DNA of 64,000 bases from Clostridiales bacterium (GCA_015069495.1 SVIN01000003.1:25771-89770); one strand, 5' to 3'; numbered from the stretch's first letter, positions 34,137-43,959 are shown. The notes: generated by a model from the letters alone, not told the origin. Made by a program: numbers and translations.

Positions 34137-36293
34137 TTAATCTTCCTCCTTCTTTTCCGTTTGTTTACGTCTTTCTATGAAGCCGTCTCGCTTATCAAAG
34201 TTTGCATACTTTGCAAGGAATTCCTTTCTGCCGTCTACCTTATCCCCCATCAAAGTGGTAATCATACGTTCCGCTTTCGCCGCGTCTTCTACCGTAACTT
34301 GAATAAGATTACGCGTTGCGGGGTTCATAGTCGTTTCCCAAAGCTGGTCGGCATTCATTTCACCAAGCCCTTTGTAGCGTTGCAACTTGCAACCATTGCC
34401 AAGCTTTTTGATTTTTTCGTCCAATTCTTTATCATCGTACGCGTATTCAACCTTGTCTCCTTTATACACTTTATACAAAGGTGGCATACCGATATACACG
34501 TGCCCTGCGTTGACAAGCGGGCGCATGTAACGGAAGAAGAAGGTCAACAAAATACAGCGGATGTGCATACCGTCTTGGTCGGCATCCGAAAGAATGATGA
34601 CTTTATGATAATTGATTTTATCCAATTTGAAATCAGGATCGATGCCCGCACCAATTGCGCTGATCATCGTACGAATTTCTTCGTTTTCCAAAATTTGAGA
34701 AAGTTTTTTCTTTTCTACGTTCAACGGTTTCCCACGCAAAGGCAAAATCGATTGATATTGTCTAACGCGGGCTTGTTTTGCCGTACCGCCTGCCGAGTCA
34801 CCCTCTACGATGAACATTTCGTTCAATTCGGGTTTTCTACCCGAACAGCCCGCAAGTTTTCCGACCAAGGTCAAGCCGTCGATGCTGTTTTTCGCACGTG
34901 CATTATCCTTTGCCGTCTTTGCCGCAATACGGGATTTCGCCGCGCCTTGCGCCTTTTTGATGATTTCTTCCATCGTCTTTTTGTAGCCGCGAACGTTTTT
35001 AAATTCGTTAAAACCTTCGATAACCGTCGCTTCTACCGCAGGACGGGCTTCCGTATTACCAAGCTTCGTCTTGGTTTGACCTTCGAATTGTACATTTGCC
35101 ATCTTAATCGACAAGACAACCGCCAAACCTTCGCTGAAATCGTCCCCTTGGAAGTTTGCGTCCTTTTCCTTTAAGAACCCGTTGCTTCTTGCAAATTCGT
35201 TCAATACACGCGTTAAACCCGAACGGAAACCCATTTCGTGGTAACCGCCCTCGGGGGTAGGAATGTTGTTGACGAACGAGAACATACTTTCTCTGTATTC
35301 GCCCGTATGTTGAATGGAAAATTCCACCTGAATATCATTTTTAACCGCTTTGTAATAAATCGGTTGCGCGTAAAGTTTTTTCTTTCCTTCGTTTAAACTC
35401 TTAACATAGTCGGAAATACCGCCGTCATATCTAAACGTGACGCGGTAAGGCTCGCTTTCCAAAGCCAATTCATCCAATTCACCGAACAAGGATTGTTGAC
35501 CGTCCATTGAAGGGGTTTCTTCCGCCACGTCTTCTGTCGAGGCTTCCTCGTCCGTAGGTTCATCGTCCGCATACAACATACGAGCGCGCTTTGCTTCCGC
35601 CATCGTAATACGTTCGTCCACCAAGGTAATTTCCACCCCGCGATTTAAAAAGGCAAGCTGGCGAAGGCGTTCTTCTACCGTATCCAAGTCGAAATCAAGT
35701 TCAGAGAAAACTTGACCGTCGGGTTTGAAGCGTACCAACGTACCTTTACGGCTGGTGGTAATGCCCGTATCTTCCAAAGGACCATCAGGCAAACCAGAAT
35801 CAATCTTCTTCTTGCGCGCGTTATATTTAGAATGGAAACTCATTTTATAAACGCGCTTATTGCGGCAAACTTCAACGGTCAGCCATTCGGAAAGAGCGTT
35901 GGTAACCGACGCGCCTACACCGTGCAAGCCGCCCGAATATTCATAATTCCCCTGCCCGAATTTACCGCCTGCGTGCAATTTCGTGAAGACAAGCTGAACA
36001 CCCGAAACTTTTTCTTTCGGGTGAATGTCGGTGGGAATGCCACGGCCGTTATCTTCAACGGATGCACTTCCGTCTGCATATAAAGTTACTTTTACACGAT
36101 TTGCGTGTCCGTTTGCAGCCTCGTCAATGGCGTTGTCTACAATTTCCCACAGGATATGGTGTAAACCTTTGATACCCGTAGAACCAATATACATACCCGG
36201 ACGCATACGAACCGCGTCAAGCCCTTCCAATACCTCTAAGTTTTTGGCGCTGTATTCATCGTTTTTTACAATATCTTTCTTCTTTTCTGCCAT
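34137..36293 (-). CDS. parE: DNA topoisomerase IV subunit B (ParE/GyrB family)
   Basis: The ATPase subunit, 718 residues. GHKL motifs are [18 protein letters not shown] and [13 protein letters not shown]; the Toprim domain has [11 protein letters not shown] and DADQDGMHI. An acidic insert near residues 235-265 lies between the transducer parts. It is the first gene of the parE-parC pair, with a clear promoter and a GAGGGT ribosome site. Its leader RNA can form a 6-bp hairpin (CTGACC/GGTCAG) between promoter and start. Confidence 0.92.
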   Translation of the reverse strand: MAEKKKDIVKNDEYSAKNLEVLEGLDAVRMRPGMYIGSTGIKGLHHILWEIVDNAIDEAANGHANRVKVTLYADGSASVEDNGRGIPTDIHPKEKVSGVQLVFTKLHAGGKFGQGNYEYSGGLHGVGASVTNALSEWLTVEVCRNKRVYKMSFHSKYNARKKKIDSGLPDGPLEDTGITTSRKGTLVRFKPDGQVFSELDFDLDTVEERLRQLAFLNRGVEITLVDERITMAEAKRARMLYADDEPTDEEASTEDVAEETPSMDGQQSLFGELDELALESEPYRVTFRYDGGISDYVKSLNEGKKKLYAQPIYYKAVKNDIQVEFSIQHTGEYRESMFSFVNNIPTPEGGYHEMGFRSGLTRVLNEFARSNGFLKEKDANFQGDDFSEGLAVVLSIKMANVQFEGQTKTKLGNTEARPAVEATVIEGFNEFKNVRGYKKTMEEIIKKAQGAAKSRIAAKTAKDNARAKNSIDGLTLVGKLAGCSGRKPELNEMFIVEGDSAGGTAKQARVRQYQSILPLRGKPLNVEKKKLSQILENEEIRTMISAIGAGIDPDFKLDKINYHKVIILSDADQDGMHIRCILLTFFFRYMRPLVNAGHVYIGMPPLYKVYKGDKVEYAYDDKELDEKIKKLGNGCKLQRYKGLGEMNADQLWETTMNPATRNLIQVTVEDAAKAERMITTLMGDKVDGRKEFLAKYANFDKRDGFIERRKQTEKKEED

Positions 36294-36370
36294 TTTACCC
36301 TCAATCGTCCGCTACTACAGCCACTGACCGCAAAGGGTCAGTTTTCGCCATAATATACCATTTTAAGTTT

Positions 36371-36399
36371 ATTATAACATTTTTTTTGTATTTTTTCAA
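36371..36399 (-). promoter_or_regulatory. Promoter of parE-parC
   Basis: Minus-strand TTGAAA (36394-36399), 17-bp spacer, TATAAT (36371-36376), 78 bases upstream of the start codon. Confidence 0.8.
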
Positions 36400-36415
36400 A
36401 TGTTTTAACGGATTT

Positions 36416-36447
36416 TTATCCACTTATCCGTATTTTTATGTGGAAAA
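36416..36447. promoter_or_regulatory. Two inverted DnaA-box-like sites
   Basis: TTATCCACT (plus, 36416-36424) and TTTTCCACA (minus, 36439-36447) match the DnaA consensus TTWTNCACA at 8 and 9 of 9 positions. They lie upstream of the parE promoter, next to a very AT-rich stretch. Two sites can arise by chance, so an origin function is not claimed. Confidence 0.35.
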
Positions 36448-36464
36448 CCTCTCAATTTATACAA

Positions 36465-38852
36465 TTATTCAATCACTGCAAGTTCTTTCAAGGCACGCGT
36501 AAACGCGATATATTTTTCGCTTGCCGTCATTCCTTTCGTAACAACAACGACCGAGGTAAATTCTAACCCCTTACTTTCATACACGGTCATCACGTTCACT
36601 TTCGAACGAGAAACTTTTCCCTTAGCATGTATGTCATTATAGGTTTTTTTCAGGTAGTTTTCCTTTTCACTCGCCGCGCAAATCACTGCCTTTAAACCCT
36701 TCTTATTTTTGAAGAAGCCACTGATGCCGCGTTGACCGATTTTTACCACCTCGGGGCCATCGTAACCAATCGATTGCATGTCGATACCCAATCCATCCGC
36801 AACAAAGGATACGATTTGGTTGGTGTTGCGGTAGTTTTGGTTTAGCTCATACACCTCAAAATCGGAAAATTCCGTTTTCCAATCCCGAATTCCGCGCCAT
36901 GCAGTCACGTTTTGCGCTACGTCACCAAAAACGTTAAAAGACGCTTTGGGATTGATTTTACAAAGTAAATCATATTCACAAGCGGAAATATCCTGCCCTT
37001 CGTCCACAAACACATAGGAATATACGGGTGAAAGCCTATCGCATATCCCTGCGCAAATCACACACAGCGCGTACGCATCCGATTGGTACATCGCCTTAGA
37101 GGTCATGCCATAGTTCACTTTATATTTTTTAACCGTTTCTCGATAAAAATACCGTACAATATCAATAAATTCGTCCCCACCGCCGATTTGTTGAAAATCC
37201 TTCTCCCCTCTAAGATAGAGGTAGAATTCGGAAAAAGCCGTGTTACTTTCACCAATAATACGAACCTTTTCCAAGGTTTTTTCGATTTCTTGTAAAATTT
37301 CCTTACGGCGGGCAATACGGTCGGCATACATATACACGTCAATATCGCCAATGCGTTGTTTAAACCGCATCAAATCGGAGATTTCGCGCTCGATTTCCCC
37401 TTTCAACTCCTCCAACGAACTCTCCCCGCTGGCGATAATCCGTTCGGTGTTTTTCACCGCGAAAGTTGCGCTCTTGTAAAAAGACATCAACTGACGGTAG
37501 AAATATTCGGGGGATTTGGATTGTTCAGTTTTTAAGGTGCCGTTGAAGAAGTCCTCAATATCCAAAATACAGTTCATCAATTCACGGAATGGTTTGGTAT
37601 AATACAACCCGCCTTCCTTGCGTTCTTTGATTTCACCAAGCACCGCACGGCGCACACGCATGGAAGCGTTTTTAATCCCCTCGTACGCCGATAACTGTCG
37701 CTTGCTGTCACTGATAATATCCTCGATAAAGTCTCGGCATTCTTCCCCAGTAAACAAACCGTAAAGGTTGTCGAATACTTTGTCTTGCTTTTTACGGATA
37801 TCAGCCACAAACTGCGGGGAATATATATAGGCAAGATATCTTTCGTCTTCCGCTTGCGAGGGCTCAATTTTACCCGTAAGGTCGATTTTTTCGTTTTTGA
37901 GGACTTGCAGGAAATATTCGTATGCCGTCAAAGTTTTCACACGGTCAAGTTCAAGAATTTCCGCAAGCTCGTCAATAAATGCATTGAAAGAGTTACTAGG
38001 GGTGATAATCAATACGTCACGCGGTTTGATATTTTCATTATTATACATAAGATAACTCAAACGGTGCAACATGACCATCGTTTTACCGCTGCCCGCACAA
38101 CCTTGCAAGATAAAGTTCCCTTTTTCAGGGCGGGTGATAATTTCGTATTGTTTTTCTTGTATCGTTTCGATAATATCACGAACCGAGGTTTCTTCCTTTC
38201 TCGCCTTGATGATTTCACGAAGATATGGGTCTAATACGTTTTCTTCGTCGCGGTCGGCAATTTCTTCCGCAGACAGATAATCTTTCAAAGATAAATATTC
38301 GTTTTTATAATCGAGCACCTTACCGCTTTTTGTTCGAATTGCACGGCGTAAAATAGTTTTATACTCATACTCGTTAAAGGTAAAGGAAGAACAGCTTTTT
38401 TGGTAATAACGACGGGCAACGGGCGTGCGCCAATCTAAAATTTCCAAACGGATATCCCCTTTTTTACCGATATAATAACTGTTGTAGCCTTCCTTATTGT
38501 CAATCAAATCCATGCGGGCGAAATACGGTTCGTCAAAAAACGGATGGTAACATTCGATTTTTTCATTTTGCCGTTCAATCTCCGCAAGCAAGTTTTTGAT
38601 TTTTCGGTAAGATTCTGCATTATCGCGTTCTTCCTTTTCAAGACGAGCAATTTCCACGCGAGCTTCTTTAATTGCGTTTCTGTGCGGACGAATACGGGCA
38701 ATGCGTAACATCTGCATCACCGCCGACATATGCTCCTCTTCATAAGCGCGTTGCTTTTCATCGTCTAATAAGGATAAAAACCAATCGTGATCCCCTGCTT
38801 TTTGGGGATTGATGAGCGCAAGTAGTTTTTCGTAAGGAATTTTTTCGGACAT
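36465..38852 (-). CDS. HelD-like UvrD/Rep superfamily I helicase
   Basis: A 795-residue ATP-dependent motor related to HelD, which releases stalled RNA polymerase, and to helicase IV. It has an N-terminal coiled coil (about 20-105), a HelD-type start to the motor region (YIGKKGDIRLEILDWRTPVARRYY), Walker A LQGCAGSGKTMVM, Walker B YVFVDEGQDISACEYD, motif IV LNQNYRNTNQIV and motif VI FTRALKELAVIE at the very end. Strong ribosome site AGGAGA 8 bases before ATG 38852. It is separate from parE; RNA polymerase as partner is inferred. Confidence 0.85.
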   Translation of the reverse strand: MSEKIPYEKLLALINPQKAGDHDWFLSLLDDEKQRAYEEEHMSAVMQMLRIARIRPHRNAIKEARVEIARLEKEERDNAESYRKIKNLLAEIERQNEKIECYHPFFDEPYFARMDLIDNKEGYNSYYIGKKGDIRLEILDWRTPVARRYYQKSCSSFTFNEYEYKTILRRAIRTKSGKVLDYKNEYLSLKDYLSAEEIADRDEENVLDPYLREIIKARKEETSVRDIIETIQEKQYEIITRPEKGNFILQGCAGSGKTMVMLHRLSYLMYNNENIKPRDVLIITPSNSFNAFIDELAEILELDRVKTLTAYEYFLQVLKNEKIDLTGKIEPSQAEDERYLAYIYSPQFVADIRKKQDKVFDNLYGLFTGEECRDFIEDIISDSKRQLSAYEGIKNASMRVRRAVLGEIKERKEGGLYYTKPFRELMNCILDIEDFFNGTLKTEQSKSPEYFYRQLMSFYKSATFAVKNTERIIASGESSLEELKGEIEREISDLMRFKQRIGDIDVYMYADRIARRKEILQEIEKTLEKVRIIGESNTAFSEFYLYLRGEKDFQQIGGGDEFIDIVRYFYRETVKKYKVNYGMTSKAMYQSDAYALCVICAGICDRLSPVYSYVFVDEGQDISACEYDLLCKINPKASFNVFGDVAQNVTAWRGIRDWKTEFSDFEVYELNQNYRNTNQIVSFVADGLGIDMQSIGYDGPEVVKIGQRGISGFFKNKKGLKAVICAASEKENYLKKTYNDIHAKGKVSRSKVNVMTVYESKGLEFTSVVVVTKGMTASEKYIAFTRALKELAVIE

Positions 38853-38996
38853 AAATATGCTCTCCTACCATACTTTACCATACTTATTTTTAATCATAGC
38901 ACATTTTTTTAAAAAAGTGAACAGTTTGAACGAAAAATTTTTAAAAGATTTTTTCAGAATTTTACGCGCAAGGGGTAATTTTATAAAAAATCCTAC

Positions 38997-39025
38997 TTGA
39001 CAATGGTAAAAAGACATGCTATACT
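38997..39025 (+). promoter_or_regulatory. Strong promoter of the repeat miniprotein
   Basis: TTGACA (38997-39002), 17-bp spacer, TATACT (39020-39025): 11 of 12 consensus bases. It faces away from the HelD-like gene. The stretch 38853-38996 holds nothing else I can name. Confidence 0.85.
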
Positions 39026-39052
39026 AATAAAAAATAAACCTTGGAGGTTATT

Positions 39053-39235
39053 ATGGTAACCATTAAAGTCGCGGTTGTAGATCCGTATAAAGCCGATAAA
39101 AGAATTGCCTTAGTCCATGAATCCAAAGCAAGATTTTTCATTGAATTAACGGACGAAAGCCAAGCGGAAATGAAAGTCGCCTTTGTAGATGAATCTGTGG
39201 CTGATTATAAAGTTGCCATGGCAAATATATTCTAG
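39053..39235 (+). CDS. 60-residue tandem-repeat miniprotein (DUF6150-like)
   Basis: The start is ATG 39053, 5 bases after GGAGG; the track's 39041 start adds four residues with no support. The protein is built of almost five 12-residue repeats with consensus xKVAxVDESxAD (for example KVAFVDESVAD). The alternation suggests a small all-beta solenoid or barrel. Short proteins annotated DUF6150 have a similar repeat ending ..AD; membership is a guess. No signal peptide, membrane segment or known motif. It has its own strong promoter and a terminator 170 bases downstream, so it is a solitary, probably well-expressed unit. Function unknown. Confidence 0.75.
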   Translation: MVTIKVAVVDPYKADKRIALVHESKARFFIELTDESQAEMKVAFVDESVADYKVAMANIF

Positions 39236-39404
39236 ACTTGAAGAAGGAGATTGCATACCCCCAAATATTGGGGAGCGGTTTTATTTTTATCCCTTACCTG
39301 TATAGTTGCATGTATTATACTATTGGGAGAAAATCAGCATTGGAACAAGTAATTCCTATTTAACTGATGCTGAACTTTATATCGCTTACAAGTAAATCAC
39401 ATAG

Positions 39405-39433
39405 AAAAAAGTCCGCTGTTGCGGACTTTTTTT
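39405..39433. terminator. Bidirectional terminator between miniprotein and argS
   Basis: AAAAAAGTCCGC, loop TGTT, GCGGACTTTTTTT: a perfect stem flanked by A and T runs, serving the plus-strand unit and argS on the minus strand. Confidence 0.9.
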
Positions 39434-39441
39434 GACGTTTA

Positions 39442-41127
39442 TTACATTTTATCAGGGATACCGATACCCAACAAAGCAAATGCGTTGTTCAAGGCTTGCA
39501 AGGTTGCATTGGTCAACGCCAAACGGAAGTTTTTCGTTTGTTCGTCTTCCGCCGCCAAGATTTTGCAATCGAAATAGAACTTGTTGAATTTCTGGGCTAC
39601 GTCTACCGCAAAGCGGGCAATCAGCGAGGGTTCGTATTTTTCTGCCGCTGCCTGCACAGTTTCGGGCAAGGTTGCAATTGCTTTTACCAGCTCAATTTCC
39701 TGTGTACACAAAGCGGGAATTTCATACGATGCAGGAACACCGCCCTTGCTCAATACCGATTTCGCTCTTGCGCAGGTATATTGCACGTATACGCTGGTTT
39801 CGCCGTCAAAGTTCAACACTTTGTCATACGAGAACACGATATCTTTAATCTTGTTATTGTACAACGCGCCGAAGATAACCGCGCCTACGCCGACCTTTTG
39901 CGCCACTTCTTCCTTATTTTCAAGGTTGGGATTCTTTTCATCGATGATTTTATAAGCCTTTTCAATGCACTTTTTGATTACGTCTTCCAAAAATACAACG
40001 TTGCCCTTACGCGTAGACATCGTACCTTCTTCCAAGGAAACCATACCGTATGCAACGTGCACCAAATCCTTCGCCCAATCCTTACCCATCATATCCAAAA
40101 CTTTGAAGAATTGTTTAAAGTGCAAGTTCTGTTGATATGCTACGACGTACAAACATTTATAGAAATCGTATACGTCTTTTCTATACATAGCCGCTGCCAT
40201 ATCGCGGGTTGCGTACAAGGATGAACCGTCCGATTTCAAAATGATGCAAGGGGGCATGTTGTATTCTTCCAAGTCCACCACCTGCGCACCGCGGCTTTCT
40301 ACAAGCAAATTCTTTGCGCGCAATTCATCTACGACGGGTTGCATTTTATCCGAATAAAAGCTTTCGCCTGCGTAAGAATCAAAATGAATGTCGAGCATAT
40401 CATAGATTTTCTGTACGTCTTTTAAGGTCAAATCCTTAAACCAATGGAAGAGCGCAAGACATTCTTCGTCGCCTTGTTCAATCTTCTTAAAGTACGCGCG
40501 CGCTTCATCATCGTATTCGGGGTGTTCTTCTGCTTCTTGGTGGAATTTTACGTACAATTCGTTCAAAGCGCGGATACCGCCCTTTTCAATCGTTTCCTTA
40601 TCCCCCCAGCGTTTATACGCGGAAATCAATTTACCAAACTGCGTACCATAATCGCCAAGGTGATTGATACCCACCGCTTTATAGCCGAGGAAATTATAAA
40701 TACGGTACAACGCCCCGCCCAATACGGTGGTAGACAAATGCCCGATATGGAAAGGCTTTGCGATATTGATGGAAGAATAGTCAATACAAACCGTTTTACC
40801 CTCGCCTTCGTTGGACGAACCGAAGCTGTCCTTTTCCGTCAGGATTTTTTCAAGCGTAGCGCGCACGAAACCGTCTTTATTGATTTTGAAGTTGAGATAG
40901 CCGTTTACGGCGGAAACTTCACTGATAACGTCATCCGTAGGGATTTCGTCTTTCAAGCTTTCCGCAATCATTACGGGGCTTTTTCTCAATACTTTGGCAA
41001 ATTTGAAGCAAGGCAAAGCATAATCCCCCATTTCAAGATTCGGGGGGAGTGCGATTAAATCGTACAATTCTTCCTTGCTAACACCTTCTACGTTGACTTT
41101 TTCTGCAATATATTTCTTATAATCCAT
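39442..41127 (-). CDS. argS: Arginyl-tRNA synthetase
   Basis: Class I synthetase charging tRNA-Arg, about 561 residues. It has the N-terminal Add1-like domain, the HIGH motif in AKPFHIGHLSTT, the ArgRS block INHLGDYGTQFGKL, MSTRKGNVVFLED near the KMSKS position and a C-terminal anticodon-binding DALR domain ending in ALLGIGIPDKM. I start at ATG 41127 (MDYKKYIAEKV), 7 bases from AAGGT, instead of the track's 41148. It is divergent from ychF. Confidence 0.95.
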   Translation of the reverse strand: MDYKKYIAEKVNVEGVSKEELYDLIALPPNLEMGDYALPCFKFAKVLRKSPVMIAESLKDEIPTDDVISEVSAVNGYLNFKINKDGFVRATLEKILTEKDSFGSSNEGEGKTVCIDYSSINIAKPFHIGHLSTTVLGGALYRIYNFLGYKAVGINHLGDYGTQFGKLISAYKRWGDKETIEKGGIRALNELYVKFHQEAEEHPEYDDEARAYFKKIEQGDEECLALFHWFKDLTLKDVQKIYDMLDIHFDSYAGESFYSDKMQPVVDELRAKNLLVESRGAQVVDLEEYNMPPCIILKSDGSSLYATRDMAAAMYRKDVYDFYKCLYVVAYQQNLHFKQFFKVLDMMGKDWAKDLVHVAYGMVSLEEGTMSTRKGNVVFLEDVIKKCIEKAYKIIDEKNPNLENKEEVAQKVGVGAVIFGALYNNKIKDIVFSYDKVLNFDGETSVYVQYTCARAKSVLSKGGVPASYEIPALCTQEIELVKAIATLPETVQAAAEKYEPSLIARFAVDVAQKFNKFYFDCKILAAEDEQTKNFRLALTNATLQALNNAFALLGIGIPDKM

Positions 41128-41196
41128 ACTTTTTACCTTCTTTTTCACTAAAAAAGATTTTTTTTCTTAAAATATATTAACATATTTTTTTAATTT

Positions 41197-41238
41197 GGGC
41201 AAGTTTAATTTGCCAAATTTTGAATTTTGTATTATAAT
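41197..41238. promoter_or_regulatory. Back-to-back promoters of argS (-) and ychF (+)
   Basis: Plus: TTGCCA (41210-41215), 17-bp spacer, TATAAT (41233-41238). Minus: TTGCCC (41197-41202), 17-bp spacer, TAATAT downstream. The two -35 boxes form an inverted repeat (GGCAA...TTGCC) with 7 bases between them, so the polymerases would bind side by side facing apart. Confidence 0.65.
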
Positions 41239-41284
41239 ATATGAGAATTTTTTTGAAAAACACGATAAAAGGAATGATTACAGT

Positions 41285-42400
41285 ATGAAACTCGGTGTTG
41301 TAGGTCTTCCCAACGTAGGGAAATCCACTCTTTTTAACGCAATCACACACGCAGGCGCAGAATGCGCGAATTATCCGTTCTGCACCATTGAACCCAACGT
41401 CGGCGTTGTAGCCGTTCCCGACGAACGTCTGGACAAGCTCGCCGCTCTTTACACAAGTAAAAAGGTAACCCCTGCCGTGATTGAGTTTGTAGATATCGCG
41501 GGCTTAGTAAAAGGCGCGTCGCGCGGCGAAGGTTTGGGGAATAAGTTCCTCTCCCACATCCGTGAGGTTGACGCGATTGTTCACGTGGTTCGTTGCTTTG
41601 AAGATTCAAACATTACCCACGTAGACAATAAAATCGATCCCGTAGACGATATCGAAACCATTAACCTTGAATTGGTTATGTCCGATATGGAAGCGGTGCA
41701 AAACCGTATGAACAAAGTAAAAGTGCAGGCGCGCGGCGGTTCGGATAAAAAAGCCGTAGAAGAATACGCTTTCCTTGAAAGATTGTACGCGCACCTTGAA
41801 AGTGAAAAGCCCGCACGTAATTTCGAATTCGCGGACGGCGAAGACGAGTTCATGAAGAATTGTTTCCTCTTGACCAGCAAACCCGTTATCTACGCAGCAA
41901 ACATTAAAGAAGACGATATGGGCAAGGACGAAGATTCTCTCCCCCACGTTGTAAAAGTAAAAGAGTTTGCAACCAAAGAAGGCGCAGAAGTTTTGGTTAT
42001 TTGCGCAAAGACGGAAGAAGAATTGTCGCAAATGGACCCCGACGATAAAGCGGTATTCATGGAAGAATTCGGTTTGGGTGAAAGCGGTTTGGACCGTTTG
42101 ATTAAAAAATCCTACGCGCTTCTTGGTTTGATTTCCTATCTCACCGCAGGTGAAAAGGAAACACGCGCATGGACGATTGTAAAAGGTACGAAAGCGCCTC
42201 AGGCGGCGGGGAAAATTCACACCGATTTCGAAAAGGGTTTCATCCGCGCAGACGTTGTGAATTGGGAAATCCTTGTCACCCTCGGTTCGATTGCAGCAGC
42301 AAAAGCGGAAGGCAAAGTCCGTTCCGAAGGGAAGGAATATATCATGCAAGACGGCGACGTAGTTGAATATTACTTCAACGTTTCCAAGAGCCGTAAATAA
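41285..42400 (+). CDS. ychF: Redox-regulated ATPase YchF (Obg family)
   Basis: An Obg-family P-loop protein that prefers ATP to GTP and associates with ribosomes. G1 is [11 protein letters not shown], followed by [13 protein letters not shown] and [18 protein letters not shown], then a coiled region and a C-terminal TGS domain ([17 protein letters not shown]). About 371 residues from the ATG 41285, which is the family start; the track start (41195) has no support. AAAGGA lies 11 bases upstream. Confidence 0.96.
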   Translation: MKLGVVGLPNVGKSTLFNAITHAGAECANYPFCTIEPNVGVVAVPDERLDKLAALYTSKKVTPAVIEFVDIAGLVKGASRGEGLGNKFLSHIREVDAIVHVVRCFEDSNITHVDNKIDPVDDIETINLELVMSDMEAVQNRMNKVKVQARGGSDKKAVEEYAFLERLYAHLESEKPARNFEFADGEDEFMKNCFLLTSKPVIYAANIKEDDMGKDEDSLPHVVKVKEFATKEGAEVLVICAKTEEELSQMDPDDKAVFMEEFGLGESGLDRLIKKSYALLGLISYLTAGEKETRAWTIVKGTKAPQAAGKIHTDFEKGFIRADVVNWEILVTLGSIAAAKAEGKVRSEGKEYIMQDGDVVEYYFNVSKSRK

Positions 42401-42413
42401 GTTTGTATACGAT

Positions 42414-42446
42414 AAACGCGAGAGGTTGTCCCCTCCCGCGTTTTTT
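42414..42446 (+). terminator. Terminator of ychF
   Basis: AAACGCGAGAGG pairs with CCTCCCGCGTTT (one mismatch), followed by T6. The T-run overlaps the last codons of the convergent minus-strand gene. Confidence 0.8.
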
Positions 42447-42933
42447 ATTGCTCTTCTTTATTTTCTAAGACCCCTAAACGTTTCTTCACTTCCCTCAAAA
42501 TCAAATCTTCCTCATTAAAGATCTGGTTCAAAACGATAAACATGAGGATGAGCGCAAATATATGCCCTGATAAATTCTCCCAATCTTGTGTAATAATTAC
42601 CTCAAAAAAGCAAAACAGCCAGAAAAAGAAGATGATTAACAGATATGGATTATACAAAATACAGCACGAAACGATGGAGCCATGTTCTTGGGGCGTGATT
42701 TTTAATTGAAACCACTGTTTCCAACGTTGTAAGTAACCATGCCTATTGTATTTCCCGTCCTCATAATAGCCTCGTAAACCATCTTTTGTTTCATATGTAT
42801 GTAAACCAACGCGAGGTGAATTATATTCCCTAAAAATATGCCATATAGAATGTTTTTCCGATTCCATATCCATAGAAAAAAGTTCTTTCACTTCTTCGGG
42901 GGATAATTCTGTAAAAATTTTCTTATCTTGCAT
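42445..42933 (-). CDS. Uncharacterised two-helix membrane protein
   Basis: I do not recognise this 162-residue protein. The N-terminal half is soluble and rich in charged and aromatic residues (GLRGYYEDGKYNRHGYLQ); two membrane helices follow (PYLLIIFFFWLFCFFEVII and HIFALILMFIVL), then a short charged tail. It lies 12 bases after the C-GCAxxG-C-C gene in the same direction and probably shares its transcript. Function unknown. Confidence 0.65.
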   Translation of the reverse strand: MQDKKIFTELSPEEVKELFSMDMESEKHSIWHIFREYNSPRVGLHTYETKDGLRGYYEDGKYNRHGYLQRWKQWFQLKITPQEHGSIVSCCILYNPYLLIIFFFWLFCFFEVIITQDWENLSGHIFALILMFIVLNQIFNEEDLILREVKKRLGVLENKEEQ

Positions 42934-42945
42934 TGATACTTTCCG

Positions 42946-43404
42946 TTATAAAATTCCTTTTTCTTGGAGATATTCTTCCAAGATTTGCGCCGCGAGTGCA
43001 ACCATGTCTGCGCAAGGGCGTTTTTTGTAATATTCCGCGGTGCGCGCTTCTGCTTCACCGCCCACTTCCACGGGAACTTTTACCCCGCTTAACAGTTCCG
43101 CGCAAATCAAACTGCCCGTTTCTTCCTTGAACTTTGCGCAGAGGTCCTGCACAATGGCATAGGTTTCCTTTTTGTTTTCGGGGGTATTTTCCGCACTGGA
43201 AAAGACCATACCGACTACGGCAACCATACCGCTGATTGCACCGCAGGTCATGCGAAGTCTGCCGATTCCACCGCCGAACGGTAACATCATTTTCAAAACA
43301 ACGTCTTCTTCCAACCCCATCACGTCGCAAAACGCAAGCGCAACCGCTTGCGAACAATTATATCCTTGTAAGAATTTCTCTTTTGCCCTTTCTGCTCTTG
43401 ACAT
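42946..43404 (-). CDS. C-GCAxxG-C-C family protein
   Basis: A 152-residue member of the C_GCAxxG_C_C family, thought to have a redox or metal role because of its spaced cysteines. Visible are GYNCSQAVALAF (first Cys), MTCGAISGMVAVVG (CGAxxG), LICAELLSG and RPCADMVALAAQILEEYL. Ribosome site AGAGGT precedes the ATG at 43404. The start codon overlaps the -35 box of the divergent PPTase promoter. No partner enzyme is encoded next to it. Confidence 0.88.
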   Translation of the reverse strand: MSRAERAKEKFLQGYNCSQAVALAFCDVMGLEEDVVLKMMLPFGGGIGRLRMTCGAISGMVAVVGMVFSSAENTPENKKETYAIVQDLCAKFKEETGSLICAELLSGVKVPVEVGGEAEARTAEYYKKRPCADMVALAAQILEEYLQEKGIL

Positions 43405-43426
43405 TTTGTTTTACCTCTGTTATAAT
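43398..43426 (+). promoter_or_regulatory. Perfect sigma-A promoter of the PPTase gene
   Basis: TTGACA (43398-43403), 17-bp spacer, TATAAT (43421-43426). The -35 box overlaps the start codon of the opposite-strand gene. Expected transcription start is about 43433, leaving about 5 bases before the PPTase ATG at 43438. Confidence 0.88.
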
Positions 43427-43437
43427 GTTGCTAGATT

Positions 43438-43959
43438 ATGGAAAAAATATTTTACGCAGACAAATCCGATTTCACAACGGAAACGGCATTAAAACAAATT
43501 TTTTCCGTTTGTTACGGTAGGAACTCCGTTGAAATTTTACGCACGGAACACGGAAAGCCTTACGTGGACGGCGGTCCGTATTTTTCGGTTACTCATACCA
43601 AAAACCGTTTATATATTATTTTTTCCTCGCAAGCAATCGGTTTGGACGCCGAATCCCTTGCGCGCAAACCTCGCTACGGCACTATCATGAAAAAGTTCTC
43701 ACCCGCTGAACAAGCAGAAATTGATTGTGCGGAGACCTTTTTGAAACATTGGGTCGTAAAGGAAAGTGCGGTAAAATATCTTGGCGGTACGCTCGCGATG
43801 GATTTGCGCAAGTTAGAGTTCACGGACGGATATTTAACCTACGATAACACCCCTTTTCCCGCAAAAATCACTCTGCTCACGCACGAGGAATTCATCCTTT
43901 CGATATGCGGGAACGGTGATTTTGACCGTGCGGAATTTGTTTCGTTGGATACATTATAA
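43438..43959 (+). CDS. 4'-phosphopantetheinyl transferase (Sfp/AcpS superfamily)
   Basis: Moves 4'-phosphopantetheine from CoA to the serine of acyl carrier proteins, the activating step for the AcpP in this window. The 173-residue protein has HGKPYVDGGPYFSVTHT (substrate-loop histidine), GLDAES (metal-binding Asp/Glu) and FLKHWVVKESAVKYLGG (Glu/Lys of the W..KE motif). It is single-domain, so an Sfp-type monomer truncated at the C-terminus or an AcpS-like variant are both possible. No ribosome site is visible; the near-leaderless transcript may explain this. Confidence 0.88.
   Translation: MEKIFYADKSDFTTETALKQIFSVCYGRNSVEILRTEHGKPYVDGGPYFSVTHTKNRLYIIFSSQAIGLDAESLARKPRYGTIMKKFSPAEQAEIDCAETFLKHWVVKESAVKYLGGTLAMDLRKLEFTDGYLTYDNTPFPAKITLLTHEEFILSICGNGDFDRAEFVSLDTL

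Noticed and set aside
33888-35174. 428-residue plus-strand ORF opposite parC/parE
   Set aside because: Antisense shadow of the two topoisomerase genes; Phe/Arg-rich composition, no ribosome site, no family pattern.
39236-39404. Short open frames after the miniprotein, including a 33-codon single-helix peptide beginning at a TTG
   Set aside because: The TTG is only one base from AAGGAG, other frames lack start signals, and the stretch has three overlapping open frames, so none can be preferred.
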